From Hymenolepis diminuta (taxonomy: Eukaryota > Platyhelminthes > Cestoda > Cyclophyllidea > Hymenolepididae): a stretch of DNA of 64,000 bases. The notes beneath the pieces were generated by a model. The model was given only the letters and a program-made list of their open reading frames with translations, had not been told where the DNA came from and made no database searches. The stretch is from NCBI GenBank assembly GCA_900708905.1, contig CAADRB010000007.1, positions 1,291,237-1,355,236 on the forward strand, in the 5' to 3' direction. The position numbers and the translations under genes were made by a program. Shown one piece after another: positions 49,640-63,600 of the stretch. Positions within the stretch are counted from its first letter, which is position 1; each line of letters begins with the position of its first letter.

Positions 49640-52600
49640 GTGAGGGATTATTGGACGGAAGTTCGTCTTGATGTTGCAGTGATAAATGACTTGTTTCTAG
49701 TTTAATGAAAACATTATAGCCCAAATTGATATCAATTATTTAGGAAACAAACAACTTAGTTGTCCAGAATGTTCTTAATTTGAATCCTCGAAATCAAAAA
49801 AGGATGCCTTTACTTAGTGATTAAAAAGTGAAAAAAAAGTTCGATGGGGAGTTTTATTTATTAACATACTTGAAGAAACAGACGTTTTTATTTATTTATA
49901 TGATATGTTCTTCAAATGAGTTACAAATAAATACCATAATTTCAAAGCTGAAATATCAGGATTTGATTCTGTAATGCCTACAGCATGAGAAATTATTGAT
50001 CATTTGATTGGTCGATCGTACTATCTCGATAAATTTGTCTCTTTAAATTACCGAGGTCGTCAAGTTACAACTTGATGGTTTAACTTGACAGTGCTCACTG
50101 TATTTCATCCAAATTGATTAATTCATACTTTTTACTCTTCAATGCTTATTGAATTAGCAACTCAACTTCAATTTGAAACTCAAAAAAGGAATATTAAATG
50201 CTTCCTCCAGTTGTGATTTTCTGATCCGTACATTTTGGAAATTGAAAACACGTGCTACTCTATTCACATCTCCGTAATAAAATATTTTGAACAATTTTGA
50301 CATTTTCGGTAAACAACATACTACTGCAAATATAGAGTAGTATTTTACTTCTTGCATATTTTGTCGATGAAAACTGGAATTCAGGATAAAATCGCTATTA
50401 TTTTAATTTAAAATAAGTAAGTAGATCATAGTGAATTAGATACTCTATAAATATCATTGAAGACTTAGAGATATAAGCTATCTCGCCTCTGTTATGTCAA
50501 GACTACAGATTGCCAAACAAAATGGCAGTTCATTTTGTGTTCTCAATTACCAGAAGAAAAATTAATTATCTCAATTAAAAACCATTCAATAAACATCGAA
50601 GACGAGTATTTGCTGCAATTCAGGATGGATAATCAATTTGCTCCAACTATACTAAATCCACCCCATATCTATAGTTTTTATTTAATTAGTAGTTATAATA
50701 AATTAGTACCTACCTTATTTAAAAGAATATTATGAGAGACATTGATACTCTATAAAATTGCAAGTGGACTCGTCACATTATTCGAACTTCGACTACTTAA
50801 AAATCAGCCGTATCGATGAAGTAGATAACATTTCATCTCCTTACTTCTTTAGAAACCCCATCATTTTCTTCCTGCCTCCAAATTTGCAAGCCACTTCCGT
50901 TTAATATAGAAGCATAATTCAGCTGACACCAGCCGTTCAAAGGTGAAAGTCCAAACACTTGCCATTATCAATCAGGAGATCAGGCAACCAAACAACTATG
51001 CCTTCCTTCAAATGTATATGTTTTGCAGTTTCTATTAATTACATACATCTCATGAAATTTTAATTAATTGTTGTGCACCCTCTGTTTAAGTTTATTTTTA
51101 TGTTTGCCATTCATCTGATATTTAATTTTACCGTCATATGCAAGCTTTCACTTCCTTTTATCTAATTTTAACAAAAAGTGACAAACATGGTTTTAACCGG
51201 ACAACTAGCACCTGAACTGATCCACATCCGAAATCAGTGTTGCCTTTACATACCTCAAGGCTGGTAGAGGACAGAGGGATTAATCTCTATTTGTGTCTTA
51301 AAAAACCATTCCCGACTCGTATCTTTAAAGGTAAATTTGGGATTCTATGATTAAAACGCCTCCCAAACTTGCTGTCCTCATAAACCCAATGACGTGTGTG
51401 GTACACATTCTCGTTTCAAATTACGTTCATCCACCTACTGTCTTAATTGAGTCATTCTTCGTACCTTCGCGCCCAAAAGTGCATTTCTTTACCTATCCAA
51501 ATTGGCATTAGCCCGTCCATATTCCAGAACTGCACAATTTCATTCTTAAGTATACCCGCACTCAAATTGTTATACATACGCTTTCCGTTTATCTACTGGT
51601 GCTGTTCTCTCTCGTCTCTCTTTTAGTCACTCTCTCGTGCTTTAACTATTATTGTACGATAGAACTTGGTCCGCACACAACTCTTGTTGTTTTGCTTTTC
51701 GAGAGGTGTTGCTTTGCTCAAAATGGAACGCCTAAGAAGCGCTTTACTTTTTCGATTGAATTGTCAACATCATTATTTCATCCTTTCTATTAAAGGTGCA
51801 ATAATTGCGTATCGAATTTTAAAATATAATTTTTCATTTACAGGCAGCGGTGCTTTAGGAAAACTCGGAATCAACACGTAATGTTCTATGAATAACATAT
51901 AAAAAGACAGTTTGCTATATCTAATGCTATTCACAGAAAACCCAATTGATTGGAGTCACAAAACAGTCGTAAATGATCAAGCATTTTTCACAAATGCTAT
52001 TGTCCTAAAGCACGGGTACATACACAATACTTTTTGTAAAATCACCGAATATGAGGGGATGTCAGTTTTAGGGATTAAATAGAAACCCGTGGCGAATGTC
52101 AAAAATAATACTGAGGTCGTGATACCTTGAGGGGATCTGAGATTTATGTCTATTTCCTACACAATAATCTTCTTGTCTTTCCAAAAGACATATATATCAG
52201 AAAATTTCATATTACTACTGCCAATTTTCTCTTTATTTTCTTTTAAAATAAACACCACTGATAATGTATGCGATGTTATTTATTTACAGAGGACTTATAG
52301 ACAATTATGAGCTTGATAACATAAAATATAAACAAGGAAGAAAGATATGGTTTGTCAGTATAAAAAGTCCTAAAGAGGCAAAAAATTCGTAATGATTAAT
52401 GACGGATAGCAGGGCTTTGGATTTTAAAGGGAGTGAGAAATTAAAAGGATTCAAATTGTATTCAAGAGCAACAAAAATGCCAGAGATTATGGTATTAATT
52501 AATGATGAGACAAGCAAGTAGATTAGGATGCTGCTATCTATTTCTTTCCCTGCTTTCTGCTAGTTTATGTAATATATTTTCATCCACTTCATACAATTCC

Positions 52601-54900
52601 TTGATTTGGGTCTTTGCCCTGCCATCTGACCAACTATTGGCTAATTTTTGCATAACGCCATTCTTCCGCATTTCTAGTTTAGTACGGAATAGTGCTTCTC
52701 AATGTCCTCATTTTGTCACAAAAATCTCATGGAGATAATCGGGCAAGGTATAAGTCATTAGAGAGCCATCATCTAGTTAGAGTTTGACGGGGAGAGGAAA
52801 CATTCCAGGACACAATTTTACCGGAACTTCTATTTGCATACTTGTGTCCATCAGATATGTTCTACTTCATGCCACAGTTGAATTTGGTATCAAAATTTGT
52901 ACATTCATTAGCAAAACATTCTTATGTGATTCATCACTTTCTTCGATCAGTCTAAGGATTTGACAACTAACATCAGTTTGGAAAAGCACTCGACCACTTG
53001 AAAAAACTAAAAATTTGAAACGAATTTTCGAAACGCCAGAAAAATCGGGGAGTTTAAAGTAATTTTAGTACGGAAGATCAAAGTCATCAATCCCTTACAA
53101 TTCTTTTTAGTGAAAGAAACAATTTAAGCAGTTTTATAGTTTGGAAGACTTTCTTCAAACAAGACGAAGAGGATTTAGATATTTTCATCGAAGGTAAGAT
53201 TCGAAATAGTCCGGAGATAGATAAAACCCTTGAGATTGTTTTTATCAAACCCTTTTATATACGAAACTGCTACCTTCATTATCTATTAATTAATTTGTAT
53301 TAATTTAACTTACAGTAAAAAGCTGATTTTATTAATCACTGTAACCACAGGGCAACAGAAACCATTTTTCAGACCTAAATATAAGTTTATATAGGATGAA
53401 ATTAAAAATATACAAACCTGTTCTAATTTTAGCCATTGACGGAAAGAGCTAGCAAAATATGTTCATCAGAGACCTTCTTTTTAATATTTTTTTTCTCAAG
53501 AATAATATTAATTTTATTCAAGTGCATTTAAACAAATTCGAACAAAGCTGTGAAATTTTCCGGAGATTTAAAAACAAGAATACCCGTTTTTTAAAGTCAG
53601 TTAGACTTTGAAGAATAGAGGGTATAGGTATGTTTTAAATTGTACTAAATCTGCTCAAAGTGCATAAAAAAAATCGATTTATATCTTTGATAATGTGTGA
53701 GGTAAATATGAGGAGGTATATTTGTCTGAAAGTATTTTCCGTCTTTTCTTACTTCGTGAGTTTATAAAAGCATATCTTTGGATTTATTTAGATCAGTACA
53801 TTTAATCATTATATTGAGGACATAGAGTTGTCTTATAACTATAAGCGTTCATTATATTTAAGTTTATTAAGGAAAGAGGAAAATTTGTATAATCCGGAAG
53901 ACAACACACTAATTCATAATGAAATAATGAACTTTTTTCTGATTTTCAATCCATAGGATTTATTTCTATTTAGGCACTACGTTATTTAATGTATCCTTGA
54001 TACATCAACATTGAAGGGCTTCATTCCGGATACAAATATATAAAATTCTTCTAATTTAATTATAGTAACACCTAAGGTTATTACTTCGTTTGCCACTTAC
54101 GTAAATTATGTCTCTTTTAATGTATTTTTGTTGATAATGAAAGGGAATATGTGATATCACCTATCAAAATTGTTTATATCTTACCGAAGTCATTTGCGTA
54201 CATGTTTTAAATTTCGGTAGAATTCAAAAAATTTTTCTAATAGATATTATGCCTGAAAATTACCGTTCTTTTAGTCATTTTATTAATATGAGGAATACTC
54301 AACTATTTTATAGTTTTTCTATTTCACACCATCAAACTTCGTTCATGCATAACAGGAGTTGATTGGATACGCTCAAATAAAAACAGTTAAAAATAATTGA
54401 TTACGATGAACAAATGAGGTGATACTCTATCCTATATTTTGCATTTTATGTGTGATATGACGCTAATTCTTTCATTAATTCAAGGTTATCTTTCCAATAA
54501 TTTGGCGTTACGTAGTTACTTTCATATTCGGGTTCTCGTACTATGAATATGGTACCTCAGACTCAGAGGAAAATGGAAAAGACATAGAGTATGACACGTC
54601 TTGATAAGTGAAATCCACATATTGGTGTATCAAGTTGTTTTTATTGTCAATCATCACTGCTCATTCATTTTTACTGAACCGCCCAAATAAGGGTGCGAAT
54701 GGTATTTTTAGTGCTGCCATAGTTTATTTAAGGGAATCCGAATCGAATGTTAGAACTTTTATTTAGTTTTAATATAACTAGGCATTTTAGTAATAACAGT
54801 AGCATAACATAATAATTACATGACATAATACAGTAATAACATATTTACTGGTACTTAATTTACAACGCTTCAGTCTTACTCTAAATTAGGAATCGAATTT
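49640..54900. other. intergenic, no gene recognised
   Basis: AT-rich sequence with many short open frames, none with convincing splice sites, Met starts and composition together. The C/T-rich stretch at about 51360-51720 stands out in composition only. Confidence 0.45.
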
Positions 54901-54981
54901 AATTCTTCAACTTGTGTCCACTTGCCTACATTTTGTACTCATCTCTGTATTGCACGTTCCTTCAAATTCTATTCGCTTTAG

Positions 54982-55115
54982 CCCTCGTTGCTCAGCCTTT
55001 TTGTTCACACATGGAGGTTACTTTCGAAAGACGCTTGGCAAAGAAATTGGTGAATTTAATCTCATCGAAAGGTGCTCCAAAATGGGTTAATGTGGATTCA
55101 GAAACATTTCAATAG
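54982..55115 (+). CDS. weak candidate terminal exon, unknown small protein
   Basis: A pyrimidine-rich acceptor (TTCTATTCGCTTTAG) precedes an open, GC-richer stretch reading LVAQPFCSHMEVTFERRLAK and KLVNLISSKGAPKW, ending in a stop at 55113-55115. The start looks like the end of a signal peptide, as would occur if exon 1 encoded the rest. No upstream exon was found, and the product is not recognised. Confidence 0.22.
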
Positions 55116-55870
55116 AAGAAATGCAATTACTTGTGGGAAAATACAATCTTCTTGACTGATAAATATTTCCCGATTATTTATTTTAATATTTATTTCCGGA
55201 GTTTTATTAAGGTGTAGGAATGTTAGAGGTAATTAAGTCAGTCGCTCTCCCTTTTTATCATAAAAATTAAATATTGAAGGCCAAATGTTTCCTCTGAAAA
55301 ATCTCATTGTTAATAAAATCATTCGTGCTATTTTTCACGATAGAATGGGATAACACAGATGTAAAGTATGATGTTTTTCTCCTACCCCATTGGTGAGATA
55401 TGGAGATGAATATGTAGAGGCCTTCAATTTAAACGCAAATCTTGTAGGTCATCTTTGGGATGAAATATGAATTAGGGAAATTTAATTTCTCCCACTTTGA
55501 GATGTAGTTATATGCAAATTGTTTGTTCAAAAAATTATAAATCGCTAATTAGTGACTTTTTCATTGTCCTTCAATGAATTTGTCTAAGGTTTTTAAGTCC
55601 TGACTGAACCGTGGAGGTGACAAAGTGATCGGGAGACGAGTAATGCCTCGACGTGCCTGATCAATCATATTTATTCTCATGTGACGCGCAGGTCAATGAT
55701 GTTTTAATGTCCGCAGTTGTAATAATCTTTCCCACTCTATTGCGTTATAATTTAACACTTTGATTTGTTACCAAATTAGGCTAATGGTTGCCTCATTGTC
55801 ACGGTGTCGAACACGTGTGCCACCACCAAACTCTACGTTTGCTCATTCATAATTTGAGCATTTCATCCGT

Positions 55871-56062
55871 AGTAGCCTTATTGGCCTCCTAAACTAGCCA
55901 CAAATCCCTGAACTCAATGATAACACATAATTGCCTTGATAATACACTTCACTCCAATAATTATGCCAGTCAACGACCCTGCAATTTGGCACATTTTAAC
56001 AAATACGCAAGTTTAATGAATAATTAACAATAAATTATTACTTCTTTTTTCTTGAATAAAAG
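55871..56062 (+). repeat. dispersed repeat R2, copy 2
   Basis: This is the partner of 19550-19717, in the same orientation with the same series of shared blocks and slightly longer because of small insertions. The family is not recognised, and no terminal repeats or coding capacity are seen. Confidence 0.6.
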
Positions 56063-57222
56063 TTTTTCATCTGCATTAAGCATCATAAGAGGAACAAAAT
56101 AGGATGTGAGACTGAATATCTAAATTATGTGCAAGTCTGCACCCGTAAGATTTTCTTCCACAATGTCGTTTAATGCCAAAGGAATCACTGTTTCACTCAA
56201 AGCACTGAACAGGTAGCAGTAAATTTTCCAACCTTAATAAAATTGAGAGAATTAAGTATCGATAATACCACTTAAAGGAACACTCACACTCGATAATCAC
56301 ATTAAACCAAACATATTTGAAATATACAGAAACTGTTTCCGTAAGCAAATTGGCATTAGATTTGAAAGTTTTACGAGAGTGGATTTCGAAAGTGCGTCCG
56401 TAATTTTATGAACAATGCTGGAATTATTCTAATTAACTAAAACACTCTCTTCACCAACGCCTCATGAAGTTGAATAATGGTGATTTTTCAAAATATGTGT
56501 ATTTAATTATCACAATATGATTTAAGCGTCCTTCAAATTAATAATTTTGCTCTTATGTGTTTTAAAATTTCGTCGTAAATTTGTGGCATGATAAACTCAA
56601 GATTACAACTCCATCTACTCCTTTCTCCATGACTTCGTTGAAAGCACACAGACACTGAGGACCAAATGGATATTGAATAATCATAGACTAAGTAAATTCT
56701 AGAAGTCAAAATGCCATTAGTACTAAACGTCATTAATAAATACCAGTTTTTATTAAGTAAATTATAGTTCTGTTCTTTACCATTAGCCACAAATGATAAA
56801 TATGAGGTTTAGAGTATCAAAAAATTTCCTTTAATACCGCAACATAGATTTTAGAATCGTGATTTGTTTCATCCAGAATCCACTGTGAAACAAGCTTCCT
56901 ATTCTTAGCGCCAAAAAGGCATTTTTATATAATAATAGATAATTAATAAACAATTATTTTAAATGATATACATTTTATAGCTTCTTGTTAGTTTTATTAT
57001 TGCGTTTAATATGTTTAGGATAATCAAATTATGTCAACGCAGCAATTTTTAACTAAATGAACGAATATTTAATACTGATGAACATTTAGTAAAGATAAAT
57101 TTAATTTTTAACCACTGCTAATAAAATTAGATTTCATTTGATCACGAAGCGTCAATATGTTTCTTGTTTAGGAGCGCATCCATCGCATTTATCTACCTGT
57201 TTAACAAAGTCGCCCATTGATT

Positions 57223-57819
57223 CTACCTAACTTTACCACCCGCTTCAAGCCTTTCCATAAATGATTCTTCACCTCCTTCTTCAAGCTGTTTAGTAACTTT
57301 CTCTCCCATAGTAGGATCCGTATTTTGAGATTTACTTTGCTTTTTCATTAATTTGAGGTTCATAGGTTGAGAAGTAACCACTTCTTGTCCCTTCTTTCTA
57401 AACAATAGCATCCTGCCACCCTCTCCTATTCAAAAACACCATTAAAAACACAAAAGAAATCAATTTAACGCTATAAATAATGTTGCATGTTGGTATAAGC
57501 TGTCAACGTCTTTTAATTCGCTATTTCAACTCTAATATTAATAGGTTTACATATTTTTTTGTAAATTTCTAGAATATGCTATGAATTAATCTATCATCAT
57601 TAAAAAAATCACACATTTGCTCCATTTTGTTATTGTAATATACCTTACTTCAATTTTGTTTTTCAGTTGATTTAGAAGCATGTGACCTATTCTTACAAAA
57701 TGTCTCATGTAGTTCCCTACGTGTAGGATGTTTTGAAAACACTCATGATTTACTTCATTGATGAGATCATTAGTTTTATTTCCACGTAGACATTTTCGTA
57801 AGCATTTTGAATCGTCCAA
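57223..57819 (-). CDS. two weak candidate exons, unknown gene
   Basis: On the minus strand, an open stretch (57819 to about 57650) reads LDDSKCLRKCLRGNKTNDL through to LLNQLKNKIE and ends at a fair donor (GTAAGG). A second open stretch (57411-57223) is hydrophilic and Lys/Glu-rich (LMKKQSKSQNTDPTMGEKV, then EEGGEESFMERLEAGGK) and follows a possible acceptor (TTTTTGAATAG). The phases of the two do not join simply, so they may belong to different transcripts or be chance open frames. Confidence 0.2.
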
Positions 57820-60291
57820 AGCAAATAAATTGAAGGAAAATTATCGAGACGGCAAGAGAGTGTTGTATAAAATATCAGAAAACTGAAAAGGGGCGATAAG
57901 TCCTTTATTTGAGCCTACACTCATATGAAAACAAGTATAGGTAAGATATTATTTCCCTTCACGATTGAAAATGAATTTAACGGTCACTCTTCCATTTAAT
58001 GTTAATCTTTTATTCCCATTAATCTTTGCGGAAGTGGACCAGTGAGCAAGAACCTATTACCTATGACATGCATTATACGCATGAAATTGGAGGGCGTAGG
58101 CTCATTCAATTCTGAAATTAAGTAAAGTTTATGAACCTTGATATATTAAATTTCAGTTAACTTCCATTATATCATTCTAACAATTAAAAGGCTCATTTTT
58201 TATCCAATTTACACATCTTATTGCAAAATGGAAGTATTGTGTTTCCTTTTTTTGACGCGCGTGATATTGTCAATAAAATATTGTCAATGGTGCGTTTTAG
58301 AGGCATGGGAAAAGGATATCATCTAATGACAATCCTTCAGAGCGTTATTTATTCGTTTGATTTTCTGCCAAAATGTATCCCTTACTTTCTTTATTCAAAA
58401 TAGTGCATTTAGGCGAATTCGGTTGAAATCGAAGGGACAATGAGAAGGGGCATTTATGATAATACGGTGAAGTTAAACATTGAACCATTTAGCAGAGTCC
58501 TACAATCTAGAGTGGAAAATAAACGAGGTTATGATACCGAAACGTTGGTTGGAAATACTACTTAGTTGGTAGGTAAGAAATTTGTTGAAGTATAAAAATT
58601 ATAAAAGTGAATCAGTAAAATTATTAAATATAATATAGATTAAAGTATTTACTGTCCTGAAAAGAAAATTTTTAGGTCCTTTAAAATATAGATATAGGAA
58701 ATTATTTTCAATCGAAATATCACCTATAAATATCTCTAAATCCTTATAAATATTTCACAGTATAAAATTGTACATATTTCAAGTGAACACTTGCCCCATA
58801 TTCTTATATTCTAACCGGTTCTTCAAGCAAGGCGGGCAACCAAGGTATCTTAGAACAAATTACTTCTCCTTACATTATTGATCACTTTTCAAATGAATTT
58901 CTGTATAATATTACAAAGGCGTTTTGGGAAAATGTGATACTTGTCCGCAAATGAATTTAGGCAAGAGTGGAAAAGAAAGAAAAGCAAGTAACAGACTCAA
59001 AAAGAAGACCATGCTCAAGTTTGAACCATAGCCTGCCAATGTTTGCATAAATAACCCATCAATTTTCAATTTCATCTAATTTATTCCACTTGCCTAAATT
59101 GTATTAATTAATTTAAATGACCATTTCTGCATTGATCGAGATTTTTAGATCTGAAGAAGTACTATTTTAATAATAATCACAGATATACTCACTCAGGAAA
59201 ATAAATGAAAATGCATATTGTTTATTGAGACAAATAGGAGGATTAAAACAAACGCAATTAGATGTGCAATGAATCAGATCTCTCCACTTGTAATACGCTA
59301 TTTCATTCATTAATCGAAGTTGTATTTTTTCATTAAGTAAGATCACTAAAACAGAAGATTTCTATTGCGGGCTGTCCGACAGAAGTCCACTTAAGAAAAT
59401 CTTTTTCCCTCTATTTCTACTCATAGGATATTCAGAATTTACAAAGCTACTGTGACCTTGAAATTAAAAATCAATATTATGTCATAAACCCGTCTAATAA
59501 AGTAACGGTGGTGGTAGTAGAAGTCACAGAAACAATTCCCTGACATAGATGAAGTCTGACTTTTCTATGAAGACCGCTTAAATCATAAACAAGTTTCAGT
59601 GTAGGAGATTGAGAAATAAAGTGTACCTAGGATGAGGATATTCATAGGAAAGAAAACAAAGGCTTTGACGAATAAGAATACACTGCAAACACTTGGACCT
59701 AATCAAAATAGAACTTCCCCATCTTTTATTTTGGGTCCTCTTTTAGATAAATTCGCAGAAAAGGAGTATATTATTATTTACAATGAAATTACCTATTGAA
59801 TGTTATGAGTCATTTATGTGAAATAGCATCATTGTCAAATGCTTTTAAATTTATTTTTCATAGGATAGAATATGGATTGAAAATAATAATATACTTCAAT
59901 CATATCTTTCAAAATACCTCAATTACACGACTGTATAAATAATTAGTCTAGATCTCAGGTCCATCCATGCTTGTCGAGAGTTGCATTGTTTTGCATTGGA
60001 GCTCGAAAATGCAAGTCAAGATGTAGACTTCTCTTACCCTGCATGCATGAACACACCTCTGTGTTTGGATTTTAAATTGGTTTGAAGACATTAATCCAGT
60101 GAAACAGGTTTCCGCCGTGGTTTGTGAGTAAAAATTTTCTTTGCCAACCTCGGCCTAGTTCAGGGCTTACTATCTAAAACGGGAATAAGTGGCACAATAC
60201 CACAAATGATGAGGCCCATTCCAAAAATCTATGAGATTTCAAGTTATTATTAGTCTGAGAGTTGTGCATTTATATTACTGACCTCAATAGG

Positions 60292-60695
60292 TCACTGCCA
60301 CACACTTTTCTCTTTAAACCCTCGATATCTTTTCACTAAACTCACGCTAATCTGGTAATCAAGTAATGGCAAATTTCGCACATATTCGAAGTACCCTTCG
60401 CTCTCGCGTTTATCCTTACACTCTTCAAATACCCTTTTATCTTCCTTCGGTGGCTTGAAGATTCTGGGGAGATACATTTGAGAGCCTGTTAATACTAATT
60501 TCGCCCGTTTTGACTAATTGTTATCCCTTTGATAACTGAGAGTGAAATACTTGGACCGAACCTCGTAGCCTTCTTCAGGGTTCCCTTTGGTAGTTTTCCT
60601 CCTACTTTTCGTTTGCTCAAATTCCTAGTAATTATATTTAGTTTAAATTTTCTCAAATAGGCTAATGCGACGCCACTAGTTTGCCAGTCTCCCAT
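60292..60695 (-). CDS. weak candidate coding segment, unknown gene
   Basis: Two neighbouring minus-strand open stretches are GC-richer than their flanks: 60695-60495 (basic, with KRKVGGKLPKGTLKKATRFG) and 60477-60292 (MYLPRIFKPPKEDKRVFEEC, then YVRNLPLLDYQIS before a GTGAGT). Both start with ATG, but they are in different frames with no clear intron between them. Not recognised. Confidence 0.2.
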
Positions 60696-63600
60696 GATGT
60701 TCCTGATATGTATAAGAGAAAATTCTCAAAAGTCTAGTGTCTTGCATCATCCTGCCCATCTATATGCTTTTTATATGAAATCGGTTGCGAGATTTTGCTT
60801 TTTTTAGTTTAATTAAAAATTTTTTTCCTCGAGTGGGGTTGTCGATCTTGCCTTAAGTGTGATTTTTTGTAACCGTAAGCTCAAGAACGCTTTCTTAAGT
60901 ATGAATACATGAAAATAAATAGTATAGACAGTTAATCCGCCTTCATAAAATAGCAACGAAACGGACTTTTGATTCATTACTTAAGCCACCGGAATACTAT
61001 GATCAGGTACGTTTGACAGTTAAAATAACATCATCGACAGGACAGGACGCGAATTTTGATAACATGAAATGACCTTCAAATGTCAAGGAGTGTGATAGTT
61101 AATATTTCCACTGCAAAGATAACTATGGCGCGGTTCCTCTTGGCCAATATTAACTTCGTCCTCACAAACAAATTTTCGTCTCTTTCTTGCAGTATTTTGA
61201 CTCACAAACCGCCGACAATCAATACTTTTCAGAAAATAAGTACCTCTGTTAGGCTCATTTTGCTCACAAATACGATAGCTTTCTGTCGTATACATTATCA
61301 GCTATCTTTTCTTCAGTTGAGGTGTGCATTTCTTAAGAGATAATTTCGCACCTTCAATGGAATAATTAAATTATTTTAATTTCACATTATAAGATGCACT
61401 TTTTTCCCAGGTAGGAAGCTTTCATAGGTCAAATTCGGAAATCGCATCACTATTCAATCAAATTTACATGCGACGTCAAGAGAATGATTCCATATACTTA
61501 AAAGGAAGTTTTATAACAGACAATTGTCTGTTGGAGGGAGTCTTAGTTTTACTGTATTTAAATTGTACGCTTTCACATACGATTATTATTCGTGACTATG
61601 TGAATTAGTTGAACAAATTGCGGTTATAAGATACCACATGAAAATGTGAAGTAGCAAAATTGTTCTAATAGAACCAAAAATGAAGTTTGGATGTCAATGT
61701 CTTACTTTCTTTGAGGTCTGGAATCCACCATTTCATAAATGGCGAAATTTTGTTTTTATAGATTAATGGCAGTAGGTATAAATTGAAGTACATGCTGGTT
61801 TTCGAGAGTGACAGTTACTATTCATTCACACTCCTCAATATAATATTTTTGGCTGTGACTCCACTCCCATCTCTTTTGCTACGGAGCTGGTAGTTGGTAC
61901 AAGTTTGCCAAAAATTTACCTTTCTACCAGCCACAGTGGCAGGATGATACTAATTTTGACGATATTAACGTAACAGAGCTCACTAGTGTATTCTTCTATC
62001 AAATGCGTACTATCAAATCCATTTTTGCGGAAATCAGAACTTACCCTTCGCATAGACTTAAAAACGGGTTTTCAAAATGTGACGAAACTTCTGATCAAAT
62101 TAATAACCAATACACTTGAGCAAGTGCAACCCCAAGTCATATTAACTTTTCTCCAAAAAACCTTTTACCGCCTACATTTTTAACGATCAATTTATGCATT
62201 TCTCAGAAAAAAATATGATCTGGAACTTAATTTGCATAAATAAAATTTCCAATACACTTTAAAAAGATAATTGCTTCCACTCATTGATGATAATTTTTAA
62301 TACATTACCTTTGATAATCAATTCACTCAAATTAACTTTACATCCAACACCAAGTATATATTTTCAAATGTGCAGTGGTCTTTTAGAAGTTGGAAGGTGG
62401 AAGAAATCTTTCAAAAGTCTGAGATTTCATTCACAATATATATGACACCTATCCCAATGCGATACATTTTAACACGCTTCGTTCATGGAAGAACGTTTCT
62501 TTTACGCAAATCAGCCAAATGGTCTAGTAAGGAATCGAGCGGAGGACTAAAATGATGTCAAAATATGATTTGAACTCCGAAATATCACATTTTTCACTTC
62601 CTCACCAGGAGAAAAGTTCACTTTGTAAAATTCGAATGTTCTAAAGCACAGTTTTTACCCTTCAATCACGCGGTTTCTGCGTGAGATTATATGCGTATAT
62701 TCGGAGCTTGTTGACTCTTACTCGGTTGACTGGTTGGCCATGCCACTTTGCAACAATAAACTGATAGATACGCCTAGCTAAGGATTGTAGGCATATAAAA
62801 GCTCGCAAGAATTCGTTCAAAATAAAGTCTGAGGTTTAATAACAAATTGTTTGGATCTAATCACTTGACAATAGTGGGTTGAAAAAAGCCAAAGGTGATT
62901 GAAATGTGTAAATATGAATAGCTTAACGATTGAGCTTGTTTGGACATGCCACTCTTCAAGGTAATTGTGAATGTTAATTTTGTTATTGTAAAGTAAGACC
63001 CTTCAAGACGGTAGTGGTCCTAGGGAGTCGAATTTCTACAGCGAAGATCTATCTGCCCGTGAGACATCGCGAGGCTGCAGTTGATCCAGACTCGGAGAGA
63101 GGCGTATAACTGAAAACGATGAAGCTGGTTTAAACAACTTACTATTCGTGAAAATAGAGAATGCGGTTTAGATTTAATTGCATTGATCAATTGCATTACA
63201 TGCCAGTGAACTAGCCCAGATGGTCGCTAGATATTGCCAAAATATCGTTGATTCAGAATCTGAGAAGGAAAAGTGGGGAGGGGGGAGGGAGGTGATAGCA
63301 GTGCTAAGGCTACAGACATTTATCGGCTTAATGGAGAGCCATTTAACTCTTTGATCTGAGTAGGGAATATTGATGAAAACCGAGCAGAAGCAAATGCATG
63401 GAGCCGATGCTTATGATTTATGGCACTTTGAGTCAAGTACCATTCAAACAGACCGAACTTGAAATTTTATCTGACGTGAATATATGTCTATGGGTCTTAT
63501 TAATTTAACGAAATTTAACAAAATTTAAGTGAGAAATTCGTCAATGTATCAAGAGTCCTATTTTATTGAAATTCTAAATCAATCAGACCGGTCTCTACAT

